Below, in pieces: positions 1 to 8,393 of a stretch of 20,656 nt of DNA (its first letter is position 1; each line of letters starts with the position of its first letter). The position numbers and the translations under genes are program-made. Below the pieces are notes generated by a model. That model did not search any database. It was not told where the DNA came from and was given only the letters and a program-made list of their open reading frames with translations. Origin of the DNA: Thermomucor indicae-seudaticae (lineage: Eukaryota; Mucoromycota; Mucoromycetes; Mucorales; Lichtheimiaceae); assembly GCA_000787465.1 (NCBI GenBank), contig JSYX01000492.1, forward strand, positions 1 through 20,656, in the 5' to 3' direction.

Positions 1-127
1 ATTGGGTAATGGTCCAGGAACCATGTATCCGTTTCCCAAAGTAGTGATGAGAAGATGCCAGGATACGACAGTCACGTACAAGATAGAACTGAACAGGTAG
101 ATGTAAAGACTTTGGTACTAAGCATCA

Positions 128-135
128 GTCATGAT
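128..135. repeat. Left 8-bp target site duplication of hAT-type element
   Basis: GTCATGAT stands directly before the TAGGGATCCC end of the element and is repeated exactly at 621-628 directly after the other end. An 8-bp duplication is the hallmark of hAT transposition. Confidence 0.88.
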
Positions 136-620
136 TAGGGATCCCAATCGGTTAGGGCGACCGTGACCGAACCAATAAGCTATCGGTCAATATGAAGGAG
201 ACCGATAAGGACCGATAAGGCCTGATATTGTGTAAACAAGAGTTCTCCACTGGCCTCGGCATTCGTGCTTCGGTCAGTCAAAGCGGCAGCAATCGTTGAA
301 ATTTTAGATTTTCACGACAGAAAAACATTAGACATGATTAAGGCTGGCAATAAATGAAATGAAAGATAGCTTAACATACATCGGTTTCCTCCATGAGCTT
401 CATTGGCTCCATTGTGCAGCGGCCTTTGGTGTCAAGATAAGCGGGCTTAAAAGAGACGGCAAACTTTTCTTGAGATCATGATATGGCTCGCATTTATTCT
501 CCGCCGATGGATTTATCGGTCTATCGGTCACGGTTCAAAAATTATCGGTTCGGTCCGTTTCTATCTGTTCGGTCGCGGTCAGCCCATGGACCGAACCGGA
601 CCGCACCGTTGGGATCCCTA
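136..620. mobile_element. Non-autonomous hAT-type element (MITE), 485 bp
   Basis: Both ends read TAGGGATCCCAA inward (12 bp perfect), then continue with related GC-rich sequence such as CGGT and ACCGAACC. The first bases T-A-G-G-G fit the usual hAT terminus pattern (C/T, A, purine, any, G). Many short subterminal copies of ACCGATAAGG / TATCGGT lie inside both ends (180-220 and 510-560), as expected for transposase binding sites. The exact 8-bp duplication GTCATGAT flanks it. No transposase ORF is present, so it would depend on a hAT transposase elsewhere. The identical duplications suggest a fairly recent insertion. Family assignment is from ends and duplication length only. Confidence 0.85.
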
Positions 621-628
621 GTCATGAT
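621..628. repeat. Right 8-bp target site duplication of hAT-type element
   Basis: An exact second copy of GTCATGAT abuts the GGGATCCCTA end at 620. Confidence 0.88.
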
Positions 629-1332
629 AGGCAGGTTATAGTGTTCATAAAGTCCGGGGCTGCATTTCATGATGCAGCAAGCGCGATGCTTGTTAGGGCT
701 CATTTCATTCATGTCAGGATATAGGCGGTCTGCTAGATTTCCAAAAGCGCAGCAGTTGCATCAATGTTTACATTGTAACTATAGGTCTCAGTTCCGGGAT
801 GATTACTGTATTTTCTCTTCTGTTACTGGCATCATTAAGTCTAGCGCAACTTGCCATCTACAATACAGTATTAAAACCGTTGATCAATGATCAAAAATAT
901 CTTGTGGCTGTCGCTGGAGGATATCACGGTTTATTTTCTGACATTGTTTCTTTAAAGTCCTAGGACTATCCTCTTTACATCTTCCCTTTTATGCTCGCCC
1001 TCTAATCGTCGACTTCGGGTGGTCGCTCTTTCCTCTGGAGATCGATCTTTTCTTCCGTTGGCATCATTCATCCACCGCGAGAAGCTGTCTCCATCATCCG
1101 CTGTTATGAGGCGTGACTTAGTCCGGTAGAAACTGGAAAGACTGCTGATAACTGTAACGATTCGAAAATAGTAGTAGTACTATTACTGAAAGTATGTTCG
1201 AATAACACACAACGCTTTCACGAAAAAGCCAAGAAAAACCCTTGTATTTTGTATTTTGCATGACTCGATTGATCTTATACAATATCCATGTATTAGAGCT
1301 AGTATTCTTATTGGTTAGCCACTTTAACCTCC
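629..1332. other. No gene recognised; 3' flank of Harbinger transposase
   Basis: Open frames here are short and show no family features. The stretch nearest 1332 is the 3' flank of the minus-strand Harbinger transposase, so one terminal inverted repeat of that element should lie here. I could not find a convincing match to the sequence just right of 8203, which is the other flank. A small hairpin (CTGCAT / ATGCAG) at about 660-677 is the only local structure I noted. Confidence 0.5.
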
Positions 1333-2554
1333 TCACACACCTTGTATCTTCAAGAAATTGTGCAGTACACAGCAAGCAATGATCCAGTTTATGGCCGTTA
1401 CATGCTGATCTTCATTGGTTATCTGCACGTCTAGTCGTTGAAGACTTTGCCATCGGCTTTTAAGTATGCCGATGGTATGCTCGACCGTAACGCGCACACT
1501 ACTGAGAAGGTTGTTGAACCTATTGTCGTCCCTGGATGCGGATAGAGCTCTGCGCCGATAAGGCATAACGATGCATTTGGATGCTTCGTAGGCACTATCG
1601 GCCACAAGATATTCCTCTCCGTGGAAGTAAACATCCTTGTGCTTCCAGACATCACTGCGCTTGAATGGGTTGGAGTCATGCGTGCAACCAGGAGCACCAG
1701 CGAACACGGAAATAATCTCTCGATGTATGTTACATATGACTTGTACATTGATCGAGTACGACCCCTTGTTGTTAAGATAGGTCAGTCGCTCCACGGCCGG
1801 GCGTTTCAACAGAACGACATGAGTGCCGTCCAAGAATCTGATACATTCTTTGAAATCGAGTCCTTTGATATCAACGAGATCTCTCTTTAAGTTGTGCCTT
1901 TTCATCTGCACTGGGCCACCAAATCACATCTGTCAACTTCGCACAAAGCGCGTCTACAATTCGACGAGTGTACTTGATCACAGTGCCTAGGCCCATGCCG
2001 AACATGGTGCCCGTCTCATGCAACGTCGTAATATGCCCCAGACGATACAGAGCTACCATGAGCTGCATCCTCACGGCCGCCTGAGGCACGATGCTGTTGT
2101 TCTGGAACAGAGCATCCTCTTCAATCAGGGCAAACAAAGCCCAAATTGCACCACGGTCCATTCACATTAGCTGCCGAAATACGTTTTCGTTATAGCTCGG
2201 GTTCGGTGCGGGAAGGAATCTCACAACATCTGTTGCCTTTGGTACAGATGTGCGCGGCTGCAAGTAACGCTGACGCATCAGCTGGTCAAACGTGTAGCCC
2301 TCCACATCAGACAAACTCATGTCGTCGTCAGAGTCCCCTGAGGCACTACCGTCCTCAAAGTCGGTTAGCGACATGCTGCTTAGGGACGCGATAGAAGAAA
2401 ACGAGCTCGCATCTCCTTCATCAACATCGCCATCCTCTTCAAATCGTTCATTAATCTCAGGAATTTCTTCGTCGAAATCGTCTAACGAGTCCTCTTCAGC
2501 AAAACGACCCATATGCTGGTGAAACAGACGTGTTCTGAGAGATTGGCGAGGCAT
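1333..2554 (-). pseudogene. PIF/Harbinger (HARBI1-like) transposase, broken
   Basis: This encodes a DDE transposase of the DDE_Tnp_4 family that would cut and paste a Harbinger element. The start is the ATG at 2552-2554. An acidic, Ser-rich N-terminus is followed by a helix-turn-helix-like stretch (GTMFGMGLGTVIKYTRR, about 2070-2010). The catalytic core then shows FLDGTH (first Asp), VADSAYE (second Asp) and VEHTIGILKSRW (Glu), and ends with CCVLHNFL. Two lesions are visible. An in-frame TGA at 2162-2164 comes just before MDRG. A frameshift between 1912 and 1871 moves the reading from the HTH part to the DDE part. The three catalytic acidic residues survive, but no single frame encodes the full protein of about 400 aa. 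A LINE sits directly upstream. Confidence 0.9.
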
Positions 2555-2561
2555 CTTTAGC
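2548..2561. repeat. Left copy of LINE target site duplication
   Basis: GAGGCATCTTTAGC abuts the LINE poly-A tail (poly-T on the plus strand). The partner GAGGCACCTTTAGC lies at 8190-8203 (13 of 14 identical; T at 2554 versus C at 8196). The duplicated segment contains the Harbinger transposase start codon, read as CAT on the plus strand at 2552-2554. Confidence 0.88.
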
Positions 2562-2578
2562 TTTTTCTTTTTTTTTTT
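2562..2578 (-). other. A-rich 3' tail of the LINE
   Basis: The minus strand reads eleven A, one G, five A, ending exactly at the target duplication. This is the signature of target-primed reverse transcription. Confidence 0.85.
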
Positions 2579-2968
2579 GTAGGGGAGCCAGGCTCCAGTT
2601 ATTTTATTTGAACGCCCGTCGGAAGTGAGGGGGACGAACAAGGAATTGGGGGACATTGAAAGGCAAGACTATCAAGGCAAACAGTACGGTAGGCTCAATG
2701 GTCCGGATATCCCAAATCTGCGGAAACGAATAAGGGATTAAAGATGAAGGATAGATGTCATTGTCGTTGTAGACAGTTGGTTGCGGTTGCTTGTCGCGGA
2801 TGGTTCCTTTCTGGTGAGGTTAATGTTTTGGTCTATTTTTGGATGCTTCTTTTTCATTGTTGTTGTTTTTTGCTGGTTTTTTTAGTGGTATTGCCGGTCA
2901 TGGCTCCAGGATTGACGTGACGCATGAATAGACGAAACTGTGGAACTGAGGTGGCGGGTAGGAGGATG
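2579..2968 (-). other. LINE 3' UTR with polyadenylation signal and terminal hairpin
   Basis: This stretch lies between the ORF2 stop and the A tail. It contains AATAAA (minus strand, 2603-2608) about 25 nt before the tail. An inverted repeat GGAGC-CAG-GCTCC at 2584-2596 lies between that signal and the tail. No open frame of note is present. Confidence 0.7.
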
Positions 2969-5900
2969 TCATGTAATAGATGACTCGCTAATAGCGTGGC
3001 GGATTTGGCGAGTGATGGAGAGACAGATGGGGTCTAGCTGGAAGGGGACTTCATCGAAGACAAAACGCCAATGAGCGTTCCAGATACCCTGCAAGATACA
3101 GGCGATGATGCGGTAACTGGGAATCACTGGGGGATCGTGAGGAAATTCGGGGTGATATAATGCGTCGCGAACCGCATCCACGGATATGTCTCTCATGATG
3201 AAGGATTCACGCCAGATCCGTCGCCAAATTGGCCATTTTTCAGGGCAGGAGAAAAGGAAATGGTCCACGGAGTCTTCCCCGTCATTGCAGAGAGGACAGG
3301 ACGGCGAATCAAAGTGAGTGGGAGCAAGACGATGAAGGATGACGCGGCAAGAGATTTTGCCATGAAGAATACGGAACCTAACTGTGCGAACACAGTGTGG
3401 GATATCCAAAGACCAGAAGAGCTGCCACTTGCGCGCCGGAACAGTTCCTACTTCATCAGAGGGAAAGATATGGTTAATGGACATATTCCGTACACAAGGA
3501 GTGGTCAGAGAAGAGAAGGAAGTAAAGGAAGCAGGCAGGACTAGACCAGGGATAAGGTCAAAAGCGGAACCAGGGTTTGCACTAGGGTCGGGCTCCCTGG
3601 GAAACATGGAGGCAGGCAGAGACAACCGGAAGAAGAAATGTTGAACTGACAGTTCAACGGAATCAAACAGCCTGAACAGCTGACGGATGATGTTCGGGAA
3701 GCGGACTAGTTCAGTGACAAATCGACGTCGAACCACACCAATGCGAGAGTCAAATATGTAAACGTCGGACACAAGGACGCGGCGAACGCGCAGACGGTTT
3801 AACATATTATAGGTGCGCAGCGTCATGGTTTGATACGGGACACGAACTACGTCGACGATAGGGAGCTGAAGAGCGAGCGAGGTCGACAGGCGAACTTGCG
3901 ACCACTCCCTAGGAAAGAGGTCCATAAACCGAGTCAGAAGGCCGAACGTAGAGGTCGGAGAAAGAGAAGGGGCACGAAGTGTTGGCAAGAGGAGCTGAAG
4001 AACAACATCCGCCTGGTGATACAGAGAGCGTAAGATTGCTAAAAGCCAGTTGTGTACAAAGGATAAACCAGTGTGACCAGCTGTTAATAAAGGCTGAACC
4101 CAATGCAACTGAAGAGCAAGCTGCTGTGAGCGAGGATCCAAGATGGCAAGGCCACCAAATTTGCGGGGGCGAAGGAGACGTTTGTAAGCCACTTTTGGAA
4201 ACATTCTATGGGTTAGAAAGCCATGTGTGATGCTTTGTAAAGGTGCAAAGAATGCTTTAGGCAACGGGATCAAACGCAAGACGTGCCATAACGAAGAAAG
4301 TAAGAGCACGTTAAGGACTGTGGCCCGTGCGCGCACGGATAACTGACGTTGACTGTGAAGCCTGCAGCCCGCTTGGATTTTACCTAACAGCCGCTGACTA
4401 AATGCATCACGTTGCTGGACGCTAGAATATAAAGGATAACCCAGGTAAATTAGTGCTTCAGGTGAGGAGCGATCGTGCCAAGACTGAATCTGGTGTGTTT
4501 GAAGGATTCGAACCCACTCGGGGGAAGGAGCACCGGAAAGCGAGATAGCATGGTCTTGTGTAGGTTGATGCGTGCATTGGAGGCGGAAGAGTAAGTCTGC
4601 AGATGGGATAAGACCCGGTCCAGGTCAGCAGGATGATGGATGAACACGAAGGCATCATCCGCATATGCCAGGATTTTAGAAGAGAGAGGCGGGTTTGGGG
4701 CTTGGTCAAGGGATCGCACTTGGTATCCAGTAATCAGAGGATCGTGCAGGATGCGCTGGATGACAGCTTCGAAGGCAAGATTGAACAAGACTGGTGAAAG
4801 CGGGTCACCTTGTCGCACGCCACGGCGTTGGATGATCGGCTCAGACAAATGGCCGTTAATGTTGATGCATATTTGCGTGCCAGTGAACAAGGCCCGGATA
4901 CAGGCGACAATGGGATCTGGGAAACCCCAGTGGGCAAGGCAGCGCGTAAGGTAATGGAGGTGGACACGATCGTAAGCTTTCTCCTGATCCAGAAGCAGGC
5001 CGATATCTGTGGCCTGAGTCTTGGCAGCATGTTCCATGGCAAGGCGTACACTCATATCATGGTCAGCGATGTAACGGCCATGAACAAAGCCAGTTTGGTA
5101 AGGATTGATAATATCCTTACTGGCTTCAATCATGCGAGAGTTCAGCAACCTGGTGAAAGCCTTGGCGTCAGTGTTGATGAGAGCTATGGGTCGCCAATTG
5201 GTTAATAGTGTGAGATCTCCTTTCTTAGGGAGGAGGCAGAGGCATGTTTGCTGCCAAGAGGTTGGGAACACAGATTGTGCAAGGACTTCGTTGTATACCT
5301 GTTCGACAAGGTCAGCGTACAGAGGATGCTCCAGGATGAGTGCAAGAATGGCGTAAGATAAGCCATCGGGACCGGGACTGCTCTGTTTGGGTGCGCGGGC
5401 GGGCGCCCAGTTGAATCTCACTGATGGTGAGTTTACTGACAAGAGTAGAACGGACTTGAGGGGAAAGACCAGAGGAAGGAGGTAGGTGAGATAAGAGATC
5501 ATCCACGGCGGCATCATCGATCGGCTCGGGCGTGTACAGGCGTTGGTAGAAGGAACGGGCAGCAGAGTGAAGATGAGCGAGAGAGGAGTGGGTTTCAAGG
5601 GTGTGCGGATGCTGTAAGGATGTGATCTGCTTTTGGGCTGTACGTAACTGCACAGTGCGCTTGAGAAAATCAGCTGATTTTTCACCGACTTCACGCCATC
5701 GCACACCAGCACGCAGGGCCCAGATATCCACCTGTTGCTGTTGTAGGTCGGCAAGTTGTTGATCTATGGAAGCTAAGCGATATGGGTAGACCTTGGATAT
5801 CTTGGCATCCCGCAAGATTTTGTTTCGAAGCCGTTGTAATTTCTTTTCCTGTTGTTTGCGTCATGTTGCAGTATGTCGACTAAACCGGCGGCAAATGTCG

Positions 5901-6775
5901 CGAGTAACGGCTTTGACCTGGTCCCATTGCGCTTGCGGCGTGGGGAGAGACTTGATAGATTCGTATGCTGTCGTCAGTTCACGTTCCAGGGTGGTTGCAA
6001 ACGTGCTGGATTTAGCGAGGGCAGGGTTGGCGCGCCAGAGTCCTTTGCCATGGTCCGTGCGGGGAATAATAGCTAAATTAATAGTTAATATGGAGTGATC
6101 ATACCACGCATGATTGACAGAGATAAGATCTGGATTGCGGCAGAACGACGTTAGTGAGATGGAACTGAAGATATGATCGATGGAAGAAGATGTAGAGGAG
6201 AAGAAAGTTGGAAGCGGATCTGCTGAAGCAGTCGACGGAGAAAAGAGGTTGTCAAAGTGGCCTTGCAGGAAGTCTCTCCACGAAATGGGAGCACTGAGGT
6301 AGGAAGAGTCACGGCGAGCGTAGGAGTAATTGAAATCGCCCAGAATTAGGCTATGAGAGAGGAAGGATTGGAGAGAAGGAGCTAAAAATATGGGCAGAAG
6401 GACATCCTGGAAAAAGCGGAAGCGAGGTGAACGTTGGGCGGGTGCATACAAGATGCACAACAGAATAGGATCGAAGGCGGACGACGTATGGGATACTTGT
6501 ACAAATAATCCCCGTCCATCACAAGTGACTAAGAAAGGTGATAAGACGAGATACGGGGAGAAGGAAAGAAGACCACAGTACCGACTCCAGCAACTGGAAT
6601 AGGCACGGAATTGATGTTGTATACGTGATTCGGAAGTCTCAGATGGGAGGACAGTGTCTTGTACAGCTAATAGATCCAGTTGTTGTAGACGTAGGAAGCG
6701 AATAAAGGAGTTGTGTTTGTTGTCGTCGCCGGTTTTTGCTAACCGGCGGCAGTTCAAGGAACCTAATCTAATCAT
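2969..6775 (-). pseudogene. LINE ORF2: endonuclease-reverse transcriptase, broken
   Basis: This is a protein of about 1,270 codons that nicks target DNA and copies the element RNA. It starts at the ATG at 6775, 14 nt after the ORF1 stop. The N-terminal APE-type endonuclease shows LNCRRL, LLAVQDT, LILGDFN, SSIDHIFSS and YDHS. The reverse transcriptase shows SPGPDGL, WRPIAL, LLLDQEKAYDRV, RRGVRQGDPLSPVLFN and AYADD. The C-terminal part has a zf-RVT-like cluster (CPLC, then DHFLFSCPEKW). Three breaks are visible: an in-frame TGA at 5861-5863 after the endonuclease, a frameshift near 5405-5415 just before SPGPDGL, and a frameshift near 4480-4490 after the RT, before the stretch beginning EALIYLGYPL. 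All catalytic RT residues remain. Confidence 0.93.
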
Positions 6776-6789
6776 GTTAAATGAAATAC

Positions 6790-8189
6790 TTACTCGGACC
6801 GATCCCCGGAAGGAAGCGGTCCGTGAGAGGGCTCGGGAGGTGAATCCCAGTTGCCAAGAGGAGCTGAAGAAAAGGTTGGCGTACTGAGGGTGACTTGAGG
6901 ATCCTCGGCAGCAGTTACTGAGGGTTCCTTTTCCACACTCATGTCCGAACCAGAGTCAGAGGAGTCCTCTGCGTCAGAGGGGACAAAGTCACTGTCGTCA
7001 GCGTCTGGGCGAGAGCAGTCCAAGGTCAAAATAGTAGTCGCCGATGGTGCAGGTGCTGGTTGTGCCTGAGGCGACGAAAGGACAGGGGAATCTGTAGCAG
7101 AGCTTTGTGTAGTCTCCACGTTGCGGTCGGCATCAGCGACAGCGGTGCTGGGAATTTTAATAAGTAGCTTAGCAGGGGCGCGGGAAGACGGAGTTGTTGC
7201 ATGGCCGTCTGACGACAACGAGGTAGGTTGAACGTTGGAATCCTTTTGGAGCTTAGAGGTTTTTTGCGTGTAGCAGATAGAGCAGGAGCCTTAGAGGTTT
7301 CAGAGATGGCTACTCGAGGTTTCTTATGGGCGAGCGCGCTAGGAGGATGAGGGCAAGCCACGGCGATGTGCCCAGGGCGATGACAGTTATAGCAGGTGCG
7401 AACAGGTCTTGTAGGGCAAGCCTGGATAGAATGATCAGTTTCATGGCAATAACGACAATACGTACCCATGTTCTCCCAGGTAGCATAGAAGCTACGTTCA
7501 GTGGTACCGACCACACCGTAGCTGATTCGATGACAGAGCTCTTGATAATGCTGGCCAGGCCGATGGACAAGAACTGCGTAACTCCGACCCAGGAACCAGC
7601 CGCCATTGGTTTCTTCATAAAGTCCAAGTTGCACAACCTGACCAAAAGGAGTGAGGCTGCGGCGTAGGCCTGCCTCCAGCTCAGTTTTCGGCAGGATGGG
7701 CAGCTGCGAGAGCTTAAGGCGGGTAACCTCGTAGTCAGGAGGAAGAGGGCGCACAGGGTAGAGAGTGAGCTGGTCATCAACAACCAGGCCGGAAGAGATA
7801 ATACGAGAACAGGTGCTTTCCGAGTCTAGGACGGCTTCCACAATGACTTGATTGTTGACTCGGTGAGTGAGCATACCGAGACCGACACCAACGGGAAGAG
7901 CCTTGCAAGCTGCTGAGTAAAATTTTGCCGGTTTAATTTTGCCGGTGGGGATCTCGAAAAGCACGCTGAATTCCTCGGTGCCGCGTCGAAGGAGATGAGA
8001 CGGAATGGCAGAGGCATTCCGAGCAACCGAGGTCGAAGAAGAGGAAGGAATACCGTTCAGGAGGGTTGGGGATTGGTGTTTCAACGCTTGCGCCTAAGAG
8101 CGAAAGGAAATATTAGTAGAGGAGGTGGGTGGAGACGTAGCAACAGATGCCGTCTCCGGTGGAGAGTGATTATTAGCGGAAAGAGCCAT
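6790..8189 (-). pseudogene. LINE ORF1: RNA-binding protein with two CCHC knuckles, broken
   Basis: This gag-like protein would coat the element RNA. The ATG at 8189 is the first base triplet of the element, right next to the target duplication. The reading is interrupted by TAG at 8094-8096 after 31 codons and then continues in the same frame. It passes through an RRM-like region (LKLSQLPILP, then FGQVVQLGLYEE) to two zinc knuckles, CRYCHETDHSIQAC and CYNCHRPGHIAVAC (about 7460-7370). A frameshift near 7220-7245 moves reading to the acidic, Ser/Asp-rich C-terminus that ends at 6790. ORF2 follows 14 nt downstream. Confidence 0.88.
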
Positions 8190-8203
8190 GAGGCACCTTT
8201 AGC
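8190..8203. repeat. Right copy of LINE target site duplication
   Basis: GAGGCACCTTTAGC lies directly before (minus-strand sense) the LINE ORF1 ATG and matches 2548-2561 at 13 of 14 positions. Confidence 0.88.
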
Positions 8204-8374
8204 GAAATGAAGTGAATTGCAAAAAGTTTTTCACTTTTTTTCTGATTGGCCAACCGCGTAACACAAAAAAGAATTGAAATCGTGAGCACCCCTCATTTCT
8301 TTTGCCTTGCATCTTTATTTTTTACCTCTCTTCCACCCCTTCCAGTCCTTTCCTTTTATGCCTTACTACATGAG
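8204..8374 (+). promoter_or_regulatory. Kelch gene upstream region, overlapping the Harbinger 5' flank
   Basis: The stretch between the LINE junction and the kelch start codon must hold both the 5' end of the Harbinger element and the kelch core promoter. An inverted repeat AAGTGAA / TTCACTT lies at 8210-8236. An inverted CCAAT box (ATTGG) is at 8245-8249. A strongly pyrimidine-rich run follows at about 8287-8358, a usual fungal initiation setting. The exact Harbinger end and the transcription start are not visible. Confidence 0.4.
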
Positions 8375-8393
8375 ATGCTCCACCATCGTTTGA
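8358..8393 (+). other. Candidate overlapping upstream ORF of the kelch gene
   Basis: An ATG at 8358 opens an 11-codon frame ending with TGA at 8391-8393, overlapping the main start at 8375 in another frame. A second ATG at 8370 is in the same short frame. If transcription begins upstream of 8358, this would reduce initiation at the main start. That is an inference, because the transcript start is unknown. Confidence 0.35.

Larger units (their letters stand above)
2562..8189 (-). mobile_element. LINE (non-LTR retrotransposon), near full length, degenerate
   Basis: On the minus strand the element reads ORF1 (nucleic-acid binding, two CCHC knuckles), then ORF2 (endonuclease, reverse transcriptase, zinc-finger tail), a 3' UTR of about 390 bp, an AATAAA signal, and an A-rich tail at 2578-2562. 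A 14-bp target duplication flanks it exactly. Endonuclease plus RT plus a zf-RVT-like Cys/His motif, with no RNase H that I can see, points to an L1-like or related fungal LINE clade; the clade is not settled. ORF1 carries a stop and a frameshift, and ORF2 a stop and two frameshifts, so this copy cannot move by itself. It is nested inside a Harbinger element, which must be older. Confidence 0.93.

Noticed and set aside
669..890. 73-codon plus-strand frame after the hAT MITE
   Set aside because: No motif, no conserved composition, and low-complexity mixed residues; likely chance.
3260..7667. Several plus-strand frames of 60-130 codons across the LINE
   Set aside because: They run antisense to clear endonuclease and RT motifs and have no features of their own.
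8204..8300. Terminal inverted repeat of the Harbinger element
   Set aside because: I compared this flank with the sequence left of 1333 and found only short T-rich resemblance, not a believable repeat with a TTA/TAA duplication.
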